Shown here: one piece after another, positions 41,001-48,825 of the stretch
Numbering within the stretch: the stretch's first letter is position 1
Layout of the letters: each line of letters opens with the position of its first letter
Assembly: GCF_003289945.1 (NCBI RefSeq)
Contig: NZ_QMBP01000015.1
Coordinates: 1 to 64,000 of the forward strand
Direction: 5' to 3'
Source: Mesorhizobium hawassense
GTDB taxonomy: Bacteria; Pseudomonadota; Alphaproteobacteria; Rhizobiales; Rhizobiaceae
DNA: 64,000 nucleotides
Notes under the pieces: generated by a model
What the model was told of the DNA's origin: nothing
Database searches by the model: none
Seen by the model: the letters and a program-made list of their open reading frames with translations, nothing else
Translations under genes and position numbers: made by a program

Positions 41001-42840
41001 CATGCTTTTGTCGCCGCAGACCAGGCTGATCGCCGCCTTCGACCATCGCGACATCTTCATCGATCCCGATCCGGACATGGCGGCCTCGATGGCCGAGCGG
41101 GTGCGCATGTTCGCGCTGCCGCGCTCGTCGTGGCAGGACTATGACAAGTCGAAGCTGTCGGAAGGCGGCGTCATCGTCTCGCGCAACCAGAAATCGATCA
41201 CGCTGCCGCAGGCGGCGGCGGCCGCGATCGGCTTGTCCAAGACCACGGCGACGCCGGTCGAGATCATGAACGCCATCCTCAAGGCGCCGGTCGACCTTCT
41301 GTGGTTCGGCGGCATCGGCACCTATGTGCGGGCATCGGCTGAAACCAATGCCGATGTCGGCGATCGCGCCAACGACGCCATCCGCGTCACCGCGCTCGAC
41401 GTGCGCGCCAAGGTGATCGGCGAGGGCGCCAATCTCGGCGTCACGCAGCGGGCGCGCATCGAGTTCGGCCTGAATGGCGGCCGCTGCAATTCCGACGCCA
41501 TCGACAATTCGGGCGGCGTCAACTGCTCCGACGTCGAGGTCAACATCAAGATCGCGCTGGCATCCGCCATGCGCAAAGGTTCGCTGGCGAGACCGGCGCG
41601 CAACAAGCTGCTCGCCGAAATGACCGACGAGGTCGGTGCGCTGGTGCTCGCCAACAACTACCAGCAGACGCTGGCGCTGTCGCTCGCCCGCAAGCGTGGG
41701 CTGGCCGACATCGCGCACCAGGCGCGCTTCATGACGGCGCTGGAATCGCGCGGCTTGCTCGACCGCGCGGTCGAGACGCTGCCCTCGCCGGCGGCCCTTG
41801 CCGAACGCGAGGCGCGCGGCGAGCCGCTGACCCGGGCCGAGATCGGCGTGCTGCTCGCCTATGCCAAGATCGTCCTGTTCTCCGACATCGTCGCCAGCGA
41901 CGTGCCGGACGATCAGCATTTCGACCGCGATCTGATGGGCTATTTCCCGGAGCGCATGGCGAAGAAATTCGCCGGCGAGATCCGCGACCACCGGCTGCGG
42001 CGCGAGATCATCACGCGGGTGCTCGTCAACGATCTGGTCAATCGCGGTGGCCCGTCCTTCGTCAACCGGCTGCAGGAATCCACCGGCCGCACCGCGGCCG
42101 ATGTCATGCGCATTTTCGCCATGGTCCGCGACGGCTTCGCGCTGCCCGCGCTCTACAAGGAGATCGATGCGCTCGACAACCAGATCGACGGCCAAGTCCA
42201 GCTCGATCTCTATCAGGCGGTTAGCCGGCTTATCTTCGTGACCAGCGGCTGGTACCTGAAGAACGAAGCCGGTTCCGTGCCACTGGGACAGCGCATCGCC
42301 GAATTGCAGGAAGCCCGCAAGGCGCTCGAGCCGAAGCTGGCGTCGCTGCTGCCGGCCTTCTCGCGCGAGCGCATCGAGGAGCGACGACACGGCCTGTTCA
42401 AGGGCGGCGCGCCGGAAAAGCTCGCCGAGAAACTCGCTCTGGCCGAGGTGGCCGAGCTGATCCCGGACGTCGCGCTCACCGCGCGAACGGCCAATGCCGA
42501 CATCGTCAGCGCGGCCAAGGCCTTCTTCGCCGTCAGCGACGCCTTCCGTATCCCGCGCGTCGAGGAAGCCGCGCGCTCGATCATGCCGCCGGACTATTAC
42601 GACCAGCTGGCGCTGTCGCGCGCGACGGACACGATCGGTGTCGCGCGCCGCGGCATCGCGGTGGCGGCGCTCACCGCGCACGGCACGGCGGCGGATCCGG
42701 TCGCGGCCTGGCTGGAGGCCGGCGGCGAGCGCGTCGCGCGCATCCGCGAACGGCTGCAAGCGCTGACCGAGGGCGGCGAGATCACCGTGTCGCGGCTGTC
42801 GGTGGCATCCGGCCTGATGAGCGACCTGACGGGGATGTAG
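38062..42840 (+). CDS. NAD-specific glutamate dehydrogenase, 180-kDa class
   Basis: The 1592-residue protein is the large NAD-GDH of proteobacteria, which oxidises glutamate to 2-oxoglutarate and ammonia. The N-terminal half has ACT-like regulatory segments ('VITVVNDNMPFLFDSILGEI'). The catalytic part begins near residue 790: 'FGPVARGGLRWSDRAQDYRTEVLGLVKAQQVKNAVIVPVGAKGGFFPK', then 'VGVGDMSGDVFGNGML' and 'LWFGGIGTYV' in the nucleotide-binding part, and a long helical C-terminus. The start at ATG 38062 follows GGGAGGGA. A 681-bp open extension upstream is antisense to the AhpD-like gene and was discarded. Confidence 0.96.
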   Translation: MASVKSKPKKKAAAAAKAEGKPARLADYLLARAPTEDIAAYHAADLERAGELAGRAVAKHKKGESVVAVETDSGVACDGRPVTVITVVNDNMPFLFDSILGEITETSGEPTLVTHPIVTVRHGKSGVAEVLSDSGKEDDEHDRLSVVHVHIPRLNAEQGKSLTERLGKMLSQVRAAVVDWKRMLARLDQAISEFRYSAVPLDKKSVAEAIAFLEWLRDDNFTFLGMREFNYVGGEESGSLERADKPGLGILSDPDVLVLRRGTEAVTTTPEIRAFLHGPEPLIVTKANAKSLVHRRIYLDYIGIKTYTSKGALAGELRIVGLFTSTAYTRSVMKIPYLRSKAETVIAKSGFNPSDHSGKALINVVESYPRDELFQIPVPILRKHANAILGLIERPRIRALVRLDQFDRFVSVIIFVPRDRYDSVVREKVGAYLKTVFEGRLSAYYPAFPEGGLARVHFIIGRSGGKTPKIEQATIEAAIRDIVRTWEDALSEAAEAAGSDPALKAIAARFPESYRDSFSAAVALADAGRIARISAGSPIAIDYYRHADQKPQQAALKIYHFGSPVALSRRVPVLENIGFRVISERTFEVGDDPATKVYIHDMELENSYGARIDLADGGALFEDAFLSVWRGDVDNDGYNGLAQTAGLWSGEITILRAYGRYLQQAGIPQSQDFIAAALNRYPEIARGLHALFVARLGPTAEGDGVVAAKHLKAKIKDALEEVPNIDDDTIIRRYLNLIEASLRTNHFVADTKEKGQSLAIKLDSQAVEGLPAPRPWREIFVYGSEVEGVHLRFGPVARGGLRWSDRAQDYRTEVLGLVKAQQVKNAVIVPVGAKGGFFPKRLPAGGGRDAIFEAGTSAYKNFVSSLLSITDNIGVDGVIPPAGVVRRDQDDPYFVVAADKGTATFSDTANAISEKHNFWLDDAFASGGSAGYDHKKMGITAKGAWEAVKRHFREINRDIQTSPFSVVGVGDMSGDVFGNGMLLSPQTRLIAAFDHRDIFIDPDPDMAASMAERVRMFALPRSSWQDYDKSKLSEGGVIVSRNQKSITLPQAAAAAIGLSKTTATPVEIMNAILKAPVDLLWFGGIGTYVRASAETNADVGDRANDAIRVTALDVRAKVIGEGANLGVTQRARIEFGLNGGRCNSDAIDNSGGVNCSDVEVNIKIALASAMRKGSLARPARNKLLAEMTDEVGALVLANNYQQTLALSLARKRGLADIAHQARFMTALESRGLLDRAVETLPSPAALAEREARGEPLTRAEIGVLLAYAKIVLFSDIVASDVPDDQHFDRDLMGYFPERMAKKFAGEIRDHRLRREIITRVLVNDLVNRGGPSFVNRLQESTGRTAADVMRIFAMVRDGFALPALYKEIDALDNQIDGQVQLDLYQAVSRLIFVTSGWYLKNEAGSVPLGQRIAELQEARKALEPKLASLLPAFSRERIEERRHGLFKGGAPEKLAEKLALAEVAELIPDVALTARTANADIVSAAKAFFAVSDAFRIPRVEEAARSIMPPDYYDQLALSRATDTIGVARRGIAVAALTAHGTAADPVAAWLEAGGERVARIRERLQALTEGGEITVSRLSVASGLMSDLTGM

Positions 42841-42841
42841 G

Positions 42842-43651
42842 CTGGACAAGTTCGAGGATGATCGTTCGGTCGCGGAAACACCCCTGGACCGCCGCGCCCG
42901 AGGTCATGACGAAGCGAGCGAAGATATCTATGACGCAAAGTTCGTCAAAGGTGTCTTCGACCGTTGCTCTGGTCGCTACATCGCCTTCAGCCTGATCTGC
43001 TCGTTCGGTTTTACCGAGCGCTGGCGCCGGCAATGTGTCGAGCTGATGCCCACACCGCAGGCCCCAAACCCGACAGGCTACGACCTGATGGCGGGAACAG
43101 GCGAAGTCTGGCCCCACCTGCTCGAGCGCTTTCCCGGTCTCGGCGCCATCACGGCAGTCGACATCTCAACGGGCATGCACCTGCGCGCCATGCAGCGTCT
43201 GCATGCCCACCGCGCCCACAAGATCGCCTTCATCGAGGACGATGTGCTGGCAAGCGACCTGCCCGACGCAAGCGCCGATTTCATCGTCTCGACCTTCGGC
43301 CTGAAGACGTTCAATCGCGAGCAGCACGCCAGGCTTGCCAAGCTGGTCGCTCGATGCCTCAAGCCGGGCGGCGTCTTTTGCATGATCGAGGCATCCGATC
43401 CGAAAGGCTGGTGGCTGCGGCCGCTTTATCTGTTCCATCTGAAGGTCATGTTGCCGTTGGTCGAAAGGATGTTTCTCAGAGGCGCGCGGGATTTCGCGAT
43501 GATCGGCACCTATTCTACCAATTTCGGCGATGCCTCGCATGTGGCGGAGATGCTGAGGGGCGAAGGGCTGGAGGTGGAGTTCAAACGCTTCTTCTTCGGC
43601 TGCGCGACGGCCGTCGCAGGTCGCAAGCCGGGCGTATTTGCGCCGTCATGA
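42842..43651 (+). CDS. Class I SAM-dependent methyltransferase (UbiE-like) with a probable CTG start
   Basis: Methyltransferase motif I is 'YDLMAGTGEVWPHLLERFPG', then 'ITAVDISTGMHLRAM', 'DVLASDLPDASADFIVSTFGLKTF' and 'LKPGGVFCMIE', a UbiE/COQ5-like order. The only ATG in frame ahead of motif I is 43046, leaving just ~12 residues before it. Yet the frame is open and protein-like for 68 more codons ('DEASEDIYDAKFVKGVFDRC', 'GRYIAFSLICSFGFTERWRR'), with no ATG, GTG or TTG. CTG 42842, one base after the gdh stop and behind GGGGATG, would give 269 residues. Alternatives are a start in another frame with a frameshift, or a sequencing error. The substrate is unknown. Confidence 0.7.
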   Translation: MDKFEDDRSVAETPLDRRARGHDEASEDIYDAKFVKGVFDRCSGRYIAFSLICSFGFTERWRRQCVELMPTPQAPNPTGYDLMAGTGEVWPHLLERFPGLGAITAVDISTGMHLRAMQRLHAHRAHKIAFIEDDVLASDLPDASADFIVSTFGLKTFNREQHARLAKLVARCLKPGGVFCMIEASDPKGWWLRPLYLFHLKVMLPLVERMFLRGARDFAMIGTYSTNFGDASHVAEMLRGEGLEVEFKRFFFGCATAVAGRKPGVFAPS

Positions 43652-43699
43652 AAAACATGCAGACATGACGCCCGACGCGGGCGGGCCGAGGGAATCAGC

Positions 43700-45073
43700 A
43701 TGGCGGCAGTAGACACAGTGCAGCGAGCATCGGGGCGCGGCATCTGGGGCTGGATGTTCTTCGACTGGGCGGCGCAGCCTTTCTTCACCGTCGTCACCAC
43801 CTTCATCTTCGGCCCCTATTTCGTCTCGCGCATGGCGAGCGACCCGACCGCCGGACAGGCCGCCTGGGGTTACGGCATCGCCGCCGCCGGCCTGGTCATC
43901 GCGGTGCTTTCGCCGGTTCTCGGCTCGATCGCCGATCAGACCGGGCCGCGCAAGCCATGGATCGGCTTCTTCGCCACGATCAAAATCGTCAGCCTCAGCC
44001 TGCTGTGGTTCGCCGCGCCCGGCTCGAACCTCTTCCTGGTCGTGCTGCTGTTCTCGCTGGCTTCGGTGGCGGCGGAATTTTCGACCGTGTTCAACGATTC
44101 CATGATGCCACGGCTGGTACCGAAGGAGGAGATCGGCAAGATCTCCAACATGGCCTGGGGGCTCGGCTATCTCGGCGGCATGATCGCGCTGATCTTCGTG
44201 GTGCTTTTCCTGGCCGGCAATCTGGAAACCGGCAAGACGCTCATCGGCCTCGACCCGCTGTTCGGGCTCGATCCGAAGCTCGGCGAGGACGCGCGCTTCA
44301 CCGGTCCGATGTCGGCCGGCTGGTATTTCCTGTTCATCCTGCCGATGTTCTTCTTCACACCGGACGCCACCAAGGGCATCCCGATCGGACCGGCGGTGCG
44401 CGAGGGCTTGTCGGAACTGAAGTCGACGCTGGCCGAAGTGCGCACCCGCAGCGGCATCCTGCGCTTCCTGCTGGCGCGCATGATCTATCAGGACGGCGTC
44501 AATGCGCTGCTGGCGCTCGGCGGCACCTTCGCGGCCGGCATGTTCCATTGGTCGATCACCGAGATCGGCCTGTTCGGCATCATCCTCAACGTGGTCGCCA
44601 TCTTCGGCTGCTGGATCGCGGCGCGGCTTGATACGGCCTTCGGCTCGAAGCACGTGGTGATGATCGCGCTGGTGATGCTGTCGATCGCAACCGTCGGCGT
44701 GGTCTCGACCGGACCGGGCTTCACGCTGCTCGGGCTGATCCCGCTGTCGACCGCGGATTCCGGGGGGCTGTTCGGCACCGCGGCCGAGAAGGCCTACATT
44801 CTGTACGGCCTGCTGATCGGATTGGCCTTCGGCCCGGTGCAGGCCTCGTCGCGATCCTACATGGCGCGCAGTGTCACCGCCGCCGAATCCGGCCGCTATT
44901 TCGGCATCTATGCGCTGGCGGGACGGGCGACCAGCTTCCTGGCGCCGTTCATGGTGGCGACCATCACCACGCTGAGCGATTCGCCACGGCTCGGCATGGC
45001 GGCGATCATCCTGTTCCTCGGCATCGGCATGGCGATCCTGGTGGGGACGCCCTACCCGGCGGACAAGCGGTAG
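43700..45073 (+). CDS. UMF1-family (Atg22-like) MFS transporter
   Basis: The 457-residue protein has 12 hydrophobic segments and the family start 'GIWGWMFFDWAAQPFFTVVTTFIFGPYFV', then 'PRKPWIGFFATIKIVSLSLLWF', 'AAEFSTVFNDSMMPRLVPKEEIGKISNMAWGLGYLGGM', and 'FGPVQASSRSYMARSVTAAESGRYFGIYALAGRATSFL'. Yeast Atg22 exports amino acids from the vacuole; bacterial members are uncharacterised. GGAATCAGC precedes ATG 43700, 48 bases after the methyltransferase stop, so co-transcription with gdh and the methyltransferase is possible. Confidence 0.88.
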   Translation: MAAVDTVQRASGRGIWGWMFFDWAAQPFFTVVTTFIFGPYFVSRMASDPTAGQAAWGYGIAAAGLVIAVLSPVLGSIADQTGPRKPWIGFFATIKIVSLSLLWFAAPGSNLFLVVLLFSLASVAAEFSTVFNDSMMPRLVPKEEIGKISNMAWGLGYLGGMIALIFVVLFLAGNLETGKTLIGLDPLFGLDPKLGEDARFTGPMSAGWYFLFILPMFFFTPDATKGIPIGPAVREGLSELKSTLAEVRTRSGILRFLLARMIYQDGVNALLALGGTFAAGMFHWSITEIGLFGIILNVVAIFGCWIAARLDTAFGSKHVVMIALVMLSIATVGVVSTGPGFTLLGLIPLSTADSGGLFGTAAEKAYILYGLLIGLAFGPVQASSRSYMARSVTAAESGRYFGIYALAGRATSFLAPFMVATITTLSDSPRLGMAAIILFLGIGMAILVGTPYPADKR

Positions 45074-45076
45074 GAG

Positions 45077-45200
45077 ACGCTTCGATAATTCTACTCCGCT
45101 GGCCGCTTGCCGCGGTTTTCTGCGCTTCCGGTGCTCACGGACCTGAATGTCCGCTCCGCTCCGGTTCTCGAAAACCGCACCAATCGACTCAGCGGACCAA
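45077..45200. repeat. Dispersed intergenic repeat, family C (copy 2)
   Basis: It contains TTCTGCGCTTCCGGTGCTCA, 'GTCCGCTCCGCTCCGGTTCTC' in two overlapping parts and a GGTTTTC/GAAAACC-type inversion, matching copies 1 and 3. It sits between the convergent UMF1 transporter and purH, directly after the transporter stop. Confidence 0.75.
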
Positions 45201-45227
45201 ATTCTTGAAGCATCTCCGCGTCGAGCA

Positions 45228-46844
45228 TCAATGCCTGAAATGCCTGACCCCGGTGAACACCATGGCGATGCCGTGCGCGTCGGCGGCGGCGATGACGTCA
45301 TCGTCACGCATAGAGCCGCCGGGCTGGATAACCGCCGTGGCGCCGGCCTCGATCGCCGACAACAGGCCGTCGGCGAAGGGGAAGAAGGCGTCCGAGGCGA
45401 CGACCGAGCCCTTGGTCAGCGGTTCGGCGAGGCCAGCCGCTTCCGCAGCGTCGAGCGCCTTGCGGGCGGCGATGCGCGAGGAATCGACGCGGCTCATCTG
45501 GCCGGCGCCGATGCCCACCGTCGCTCCGTCCTTAGCATAGACGATGGCGTTGGACTTGACGTGCTTGGCAACGCGGAAGGCGAATTTTAGATCGGCCATC
45601 TCGGCCGGTGTCGGCGCCCGCTTGGTCACCACCTTCAGCTCGAGGTCGTCGACCACTGCATTGTCGCGGCTTTGCACAAGCAGCCCGCCGGAGACCGACT
45701 TCACGAGCGTGCCGGCGGCGCGTGCATCGGGCAGGCCGCCGGCGACGAGGAGGCGCAGGTTCTTCTTGGCGGCGACGATCGCGGCAGCCTCGTCCGTCGC
45801 GTCGGGCGCGATGATGACCTCGGTGAAGGTCTTCACGATCTCTTCCGCGGCTTCCGCGTCGAGGATGCGGTTCATGGCGACGATGCCGCCATAGGCCGAG
45901 ACCGGATCGCAGGCCAGCGCCTTGGCGTAAGCCGCCTTCAGCGTCGCGCCCTCGGCGACGCCGCAGGGGTTGGCGTGCTTGATGATCGCGATCGCCGCCG
46001 AGCGGGTGGGGTCGAACTCGCCGGCCAGCTCGAAGGCGGCGTCGGTGTCGTTGATGTTGTTGTAGGAGAGTTGCTTGCCCTGAAGCTGGCGCGCCGTGGC
46101 GACGCCCGGCCGCTTATCGCCCGACAGATAGAAGCCGGCGCCCTGATGCGGGTTCTCGCCATAGCGCATGACCTGGTCGAGACGGCCGCCGAAGGCACGC
46201 CAGGTCGGATGCTCGATCTCGAGCGCTTCGGCGAACCAGCCGGAGATCGCCGCGTCATAGGTGGCGGTGCGTGCGAAGGCCTTGGCCGCCAGCTTCTTGC
46301 GGAAATCCAGCGACAGCGAGCCGAGATTCATCTCCAGCGCGTTGAGCACCGAGGCATAGTCGGCGGGGTCGGTGACGATGGCGACATAGGCATGGTTCTT
46401 AGCCGAGGCGCGGATCATCGCCGGACCGCCGATGTCGATGTTCTCGACGATCGAGGCATAGCCAGCGCCGGAGCGACGGACTTCCTCGAACGGATAGAGA
46501 TTGGAGACGAGAAGGTCGATCGGCTCGATGTGATGATCGCGCATCGCCTTGGCGTGGTCGGCGTCGTCGCGGATGCCGAGAAGCGCGCCATGCACCGACG
46601 GGTGCAAGGTCTTCACCCGGCCGTCCATGATTTCGGGAAAGCCGGTCAGCTCGGAGACGTCGCGCACCGCAAGGCCGGCCTCTGCGATCGCCTTTGCAGT
46701 GCCGCCGGTCGAAACCAGCTCGACGCCGGCAGCGGCGAGCGCCTTGGCGAAATCGATCAGGCCGGTCTTGTCGAAGACGGAAAGCAGCGCGCGGCGCACC
46801 GGAACGAGATCGGGCGCCGGAATGTTTTTTGTGGGCACGGCCAT
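45228..46844 (-). CDS. purH: PurH, bifunctional AICAR transformylase / IMP cyclohydrolase
   Basis: 538 residues from MAVPTKNIPAPD. The N-terminal IMP cyclohydrolase domain has 'ALLSVFDKTGLIDFAKAL', 'VELVSTGGTAKAI' and 'GRVKTLHPSVHGALL'. The C-terminal AICAR transformylase has 'LRYGENPHQ'-type 'MRYGENPHQGAGFY', 'LQGKQLSYNNINDTDAAFEL', catalytic 'IKHANPCGVA' (Lys-His) and 'SDAFFPFADGL'. It performs the last two steps of IMP synthesis in the cytoplasm. A longer frame upstream lacks similarity; AAAGG precedes the chosen ATG. It is last in htpX-rsmB-heparinase-purH. Confidence 0.96.
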   Translation of the reverse strand: MAVPTKNIPAPDLVPVRRALLSVFDKTGLIDFAKALAAAGVELVSTGGTAKAIAEAGLAVRDVSELTGFPEIMDGRVKTLHPSVHGALLGIRDDADHAKAMRDHHIEPIDLLVSNLYPFEEVRRSGAGYASIVENIDIGGPAMIRASAKNHAYVAIVTDPADYASVLNALEMNLGSLSLDFRKKLAAKAFARTATYDAAISGWFAEALEIEHPTWRAFGGRLDQVMRYGENPHQGAGFYLSGDKRPGVATARQLQGKQLSYNNINDTDAAFELAGEFDPTRSAAIAIIKHANPCGVAEGATLKAAYAKALACDPVSAYGGIVAMNRILDAEAAEEIVKTFTEVIIAPDATDEAAAIVAAKKNLRLLVAGGLPDARAAGTLVKSVSGGLLVQSRDNAVVDDLELKVVTKRAPTPAEMADLKFAFRVAKHVKSNAIVYAKDGATVGIGAGQMSRVDSSRIAARKALDAAEAAGLAEPLTKGSVVASDAFFPFADGLLSAIEAGATAVIQPGGSMRDDDVIAAADAHGIAMVFTGVRHFRH

Positions 46845-46953
46845 GCGGAGGCCTTTCACGGCTGTTGGGGGAGCGTTGGCCGGCCCTAGCATATGAGCCT
46901 CGGAAATCAAGTGAGTCTGGGAAATCAAGCGCGCAGCCGGATTTGTCCGGAAC

Positions 46954-48699
46954 TCAGTTGTTCTCGGGATAGCCGGCGACGTTTGTGCGGGTCAGCTGCC
47001 AATGGACCTCGGCAATCTCCGAGGCCTTGAATGCAAGCACGATCTGCCGGCTGCGGCGCGGGCCGCTCAGGCCGGCGAAATAGATCGATTCCTCGACCTC
47101 CGGCACCACTTCGGCGCAGGTGAAAACCCAGGTGTCGCCATGCGCGGCGGCCAGCGTGAAGCGATCATGGTCGTCCTGCAGCACGCTGATGTCGGGGTGG
47201 ACGTGAAAGCGCACCGTGACGAAGTCGCGGCCATTGTTGCGGATCGCGCCGCCGCCTTGGCGCAGGAAACGGTCGCGGCCGGTCAGCACGTTGCCGTTCG
47301 AGGCCAGCTTCAGCTCGCGCTCATGCAGGAAGCCGAACTGGGCGGCGTAGCCGTCATGGCGGGCGACGAAACCTTGCATGCCCTTCTGGTCGAGGCGCTT
47401 GCAGGGCACGTGCTGCGGGCCGCCGATCAGCGGTGAGCCCAGCAGATCGCTGACACGCAGCGAGTGGCTGAAGCGCGCAGACGAGGTGTCGTTGACGGTC
47501 GCTGTCGAATGCGCGGCGGTGGCGCGCGCCAGCGGCCGGAATTCCGGGGCACCGTAAGTGTCGATGCCGGCATTGACGATGAAATGCTGGCGTCCTGAGG
47601 AGAGTTCGAAGGCAAGGCAACCGGCGTGCGCCGCGATGGAGACGTCGACCGGCGGCGGCGGGCCGGTGTCGGCAATCACCGTCACGCCGCCCATCGACAG
47701 CCGCTCATAGCCGGAATGCGGCGCGTGCAGAAGCGGCGCTCCCACCGTGTCGTCGTGGCGCATGATGGTGGCGATGCGGTCATGGATGGTGGCGCCCATG
47801 CCGTTGAAGCGGGCAAGGCTGCCGTCCTGGTGGCGGAAGAAGCGCAGCGCCGGCAACATGCGGTCGATGGCGCCGATCAAGGCCGAAGGCGGCGCCTCGG
47901 CCTGGTTGGCATAGGTCTGGCGCAGCGGCAAAAGGTCGGCGAGCAATTCCAGCACCGCCATCGGTTTGCGCGAGATGTGGCCGCCGTCGGGCAGAATCTG
48001 ATGCTCCAGCTCTTCGGCCAGGTTGCGCGTCGCGGAACGCAGCGCCGAAGCCGGCGCCGGCAGGGACAAGGCTGCGAAAGCCAGCGCGATGCGGGCGCGC
48101 AGCCTGCCCTCGCCATCCGGCATCTCGCGGGCCATCGAGCGCAAGTAGCGGATCTGCATGGCCAGCGATTTGAGGAAGGCGCGATAGAATGGGAATTCGG
48201 CGCCCTGCAGCACGACCGAGGAATGCTGCAGCCAGGCGATCACCCGCTTGGCCGTCGTTCCCGGCTCCCAGGCGACGCCGGAGATCTGGTTGCCGTGCAT
48301 GGCGATCCAGTCGGTGACCAGGGCCCTTGCATTGGCTGCCGCGAGCTCGGTACCGGTGGCGCGCATATGGCGCAACCAGCGGAAGCCGTGCAGCGATTTC
48401 TGCCAGCCGCGATTGGGCACTTCGAGCTGAAAGGGCGACCTGCCACCGGTCTCGACCAGATGGCCAGAGAGCGGGTAGCGGCCGTAATAGATCTCCAGCG
48501 CGATCTGCGGATCGGCGAGCCGCAAATCCGGCGGCGCGATCAGGACGCGTTCGGGCGTGCGGCCGGAATAGCGCCAGCGATAGATCGGGCCGGCGCGCAA
48601 ACGCCGGCGCGTCTTGCGCCAGAACTCCCTCGCGACAAGCGTCCAAAGACGTGCCGTGCTGCCGGCAACAAGTGCCAATAGCCCTCCTGATGTCCCCAT
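46954..48699 (-). CDS. Heparinase II/III-family protein
   Basis: 581 residues. The N-terminal alpha-toroid region has 'LEIYYGRYPLSGHLVETGGRSPF', 'WQKSLHGFRWLRHMRA' and 'WIAMHGNQISGVAWEPGTTAKRVIAWLQHS'. The C-terminal beta-sandwich (about 345-560) has 'HAGCLAFELSSGRQHFIVNAG', 'ATAAHSTATVNDTSSARF' and 'HDGYAAQFGFLHERELKL'. The family contains polysaccharide lyases, but the substrate is unknown and there is no signal peptide of the usual form. The rsmB-heparinase-purH order is a known conserved neighbourhood in rhizobia, hinting at a cell-envelope polymer role. Confidence 0.87.
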   Translation of the reverse strand: MGTSGGLLALVAGSTARLWTLVAREFWRKTRRRLRAGPIYRWRYSGRTPERVLIAPPDLRLADPQIALEIYYGRYPLSGHLVETGGRSPFQLEVPNRGWQKSLHGFRWLRHMRATGTELAAANARALVTDWIAMHGNQISGVAWEPGTTAKRVIAWLQHSSVVLQGAEFPFYRAFLKSLAMQIRYLRSMAREMPDGEGRLRARIALAFAALSLPAPASALRSATRNLAEELEHQILPDGGHISRKPMAVLELLADLLPLRQTYANQAEAPPSALIGAIDRMLPALRFFRHQDGSLARFNGMGATIHDRIATIMRHDDTVGAPLLHAPHSGYERLSMGGVTVIADTGPPPPVDVSIAAHAGCLAFELSSGRQHFIVNAGIDTYGAPEFRPLARATAAHSTATVNDTSSARFSHSLRVSDLLGSPLIGGPQHVPCKRLDQKGMQGFVARHDGYAAQFGFLHERELKLASNGNVLTGRDRFLRQGGGAIRNNGRDFVTVRFHVHPDISVLQDDHDRFTLAAAHGDTWVFTCAEVVPEVEESIYFAGLSGPRRSRQIVLAFKASEIAEVHWQLTRTNVAGYPENN

Positions 48700-48825
48700 A
48701 ACCCAAGCACAAGCTTATGCGATTCAAGAACTTATGCGAAGGCGGAATTCACCAAAGTGAACCGCTTCACGCCGCTTTGCCCGTGCCGTCCCTAAAAAAG
48801 TCAGCAAGTTTTATGAGATAACGCT

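Noticed and set aside
40006..42849. 947-codon reverse-strand open frame inside the NAD-GDH gene
   Set aside because: Shadow frame; the forward strand encodes clear glutamate dehydrogenase motifs throughout.
43046..43651. Methyltransferase starting at ATG 43046
   Set aside because: Leaves only about 12 residues before motif I and ignores 68 upstream codons with clear protein character; kept only as an alternative.
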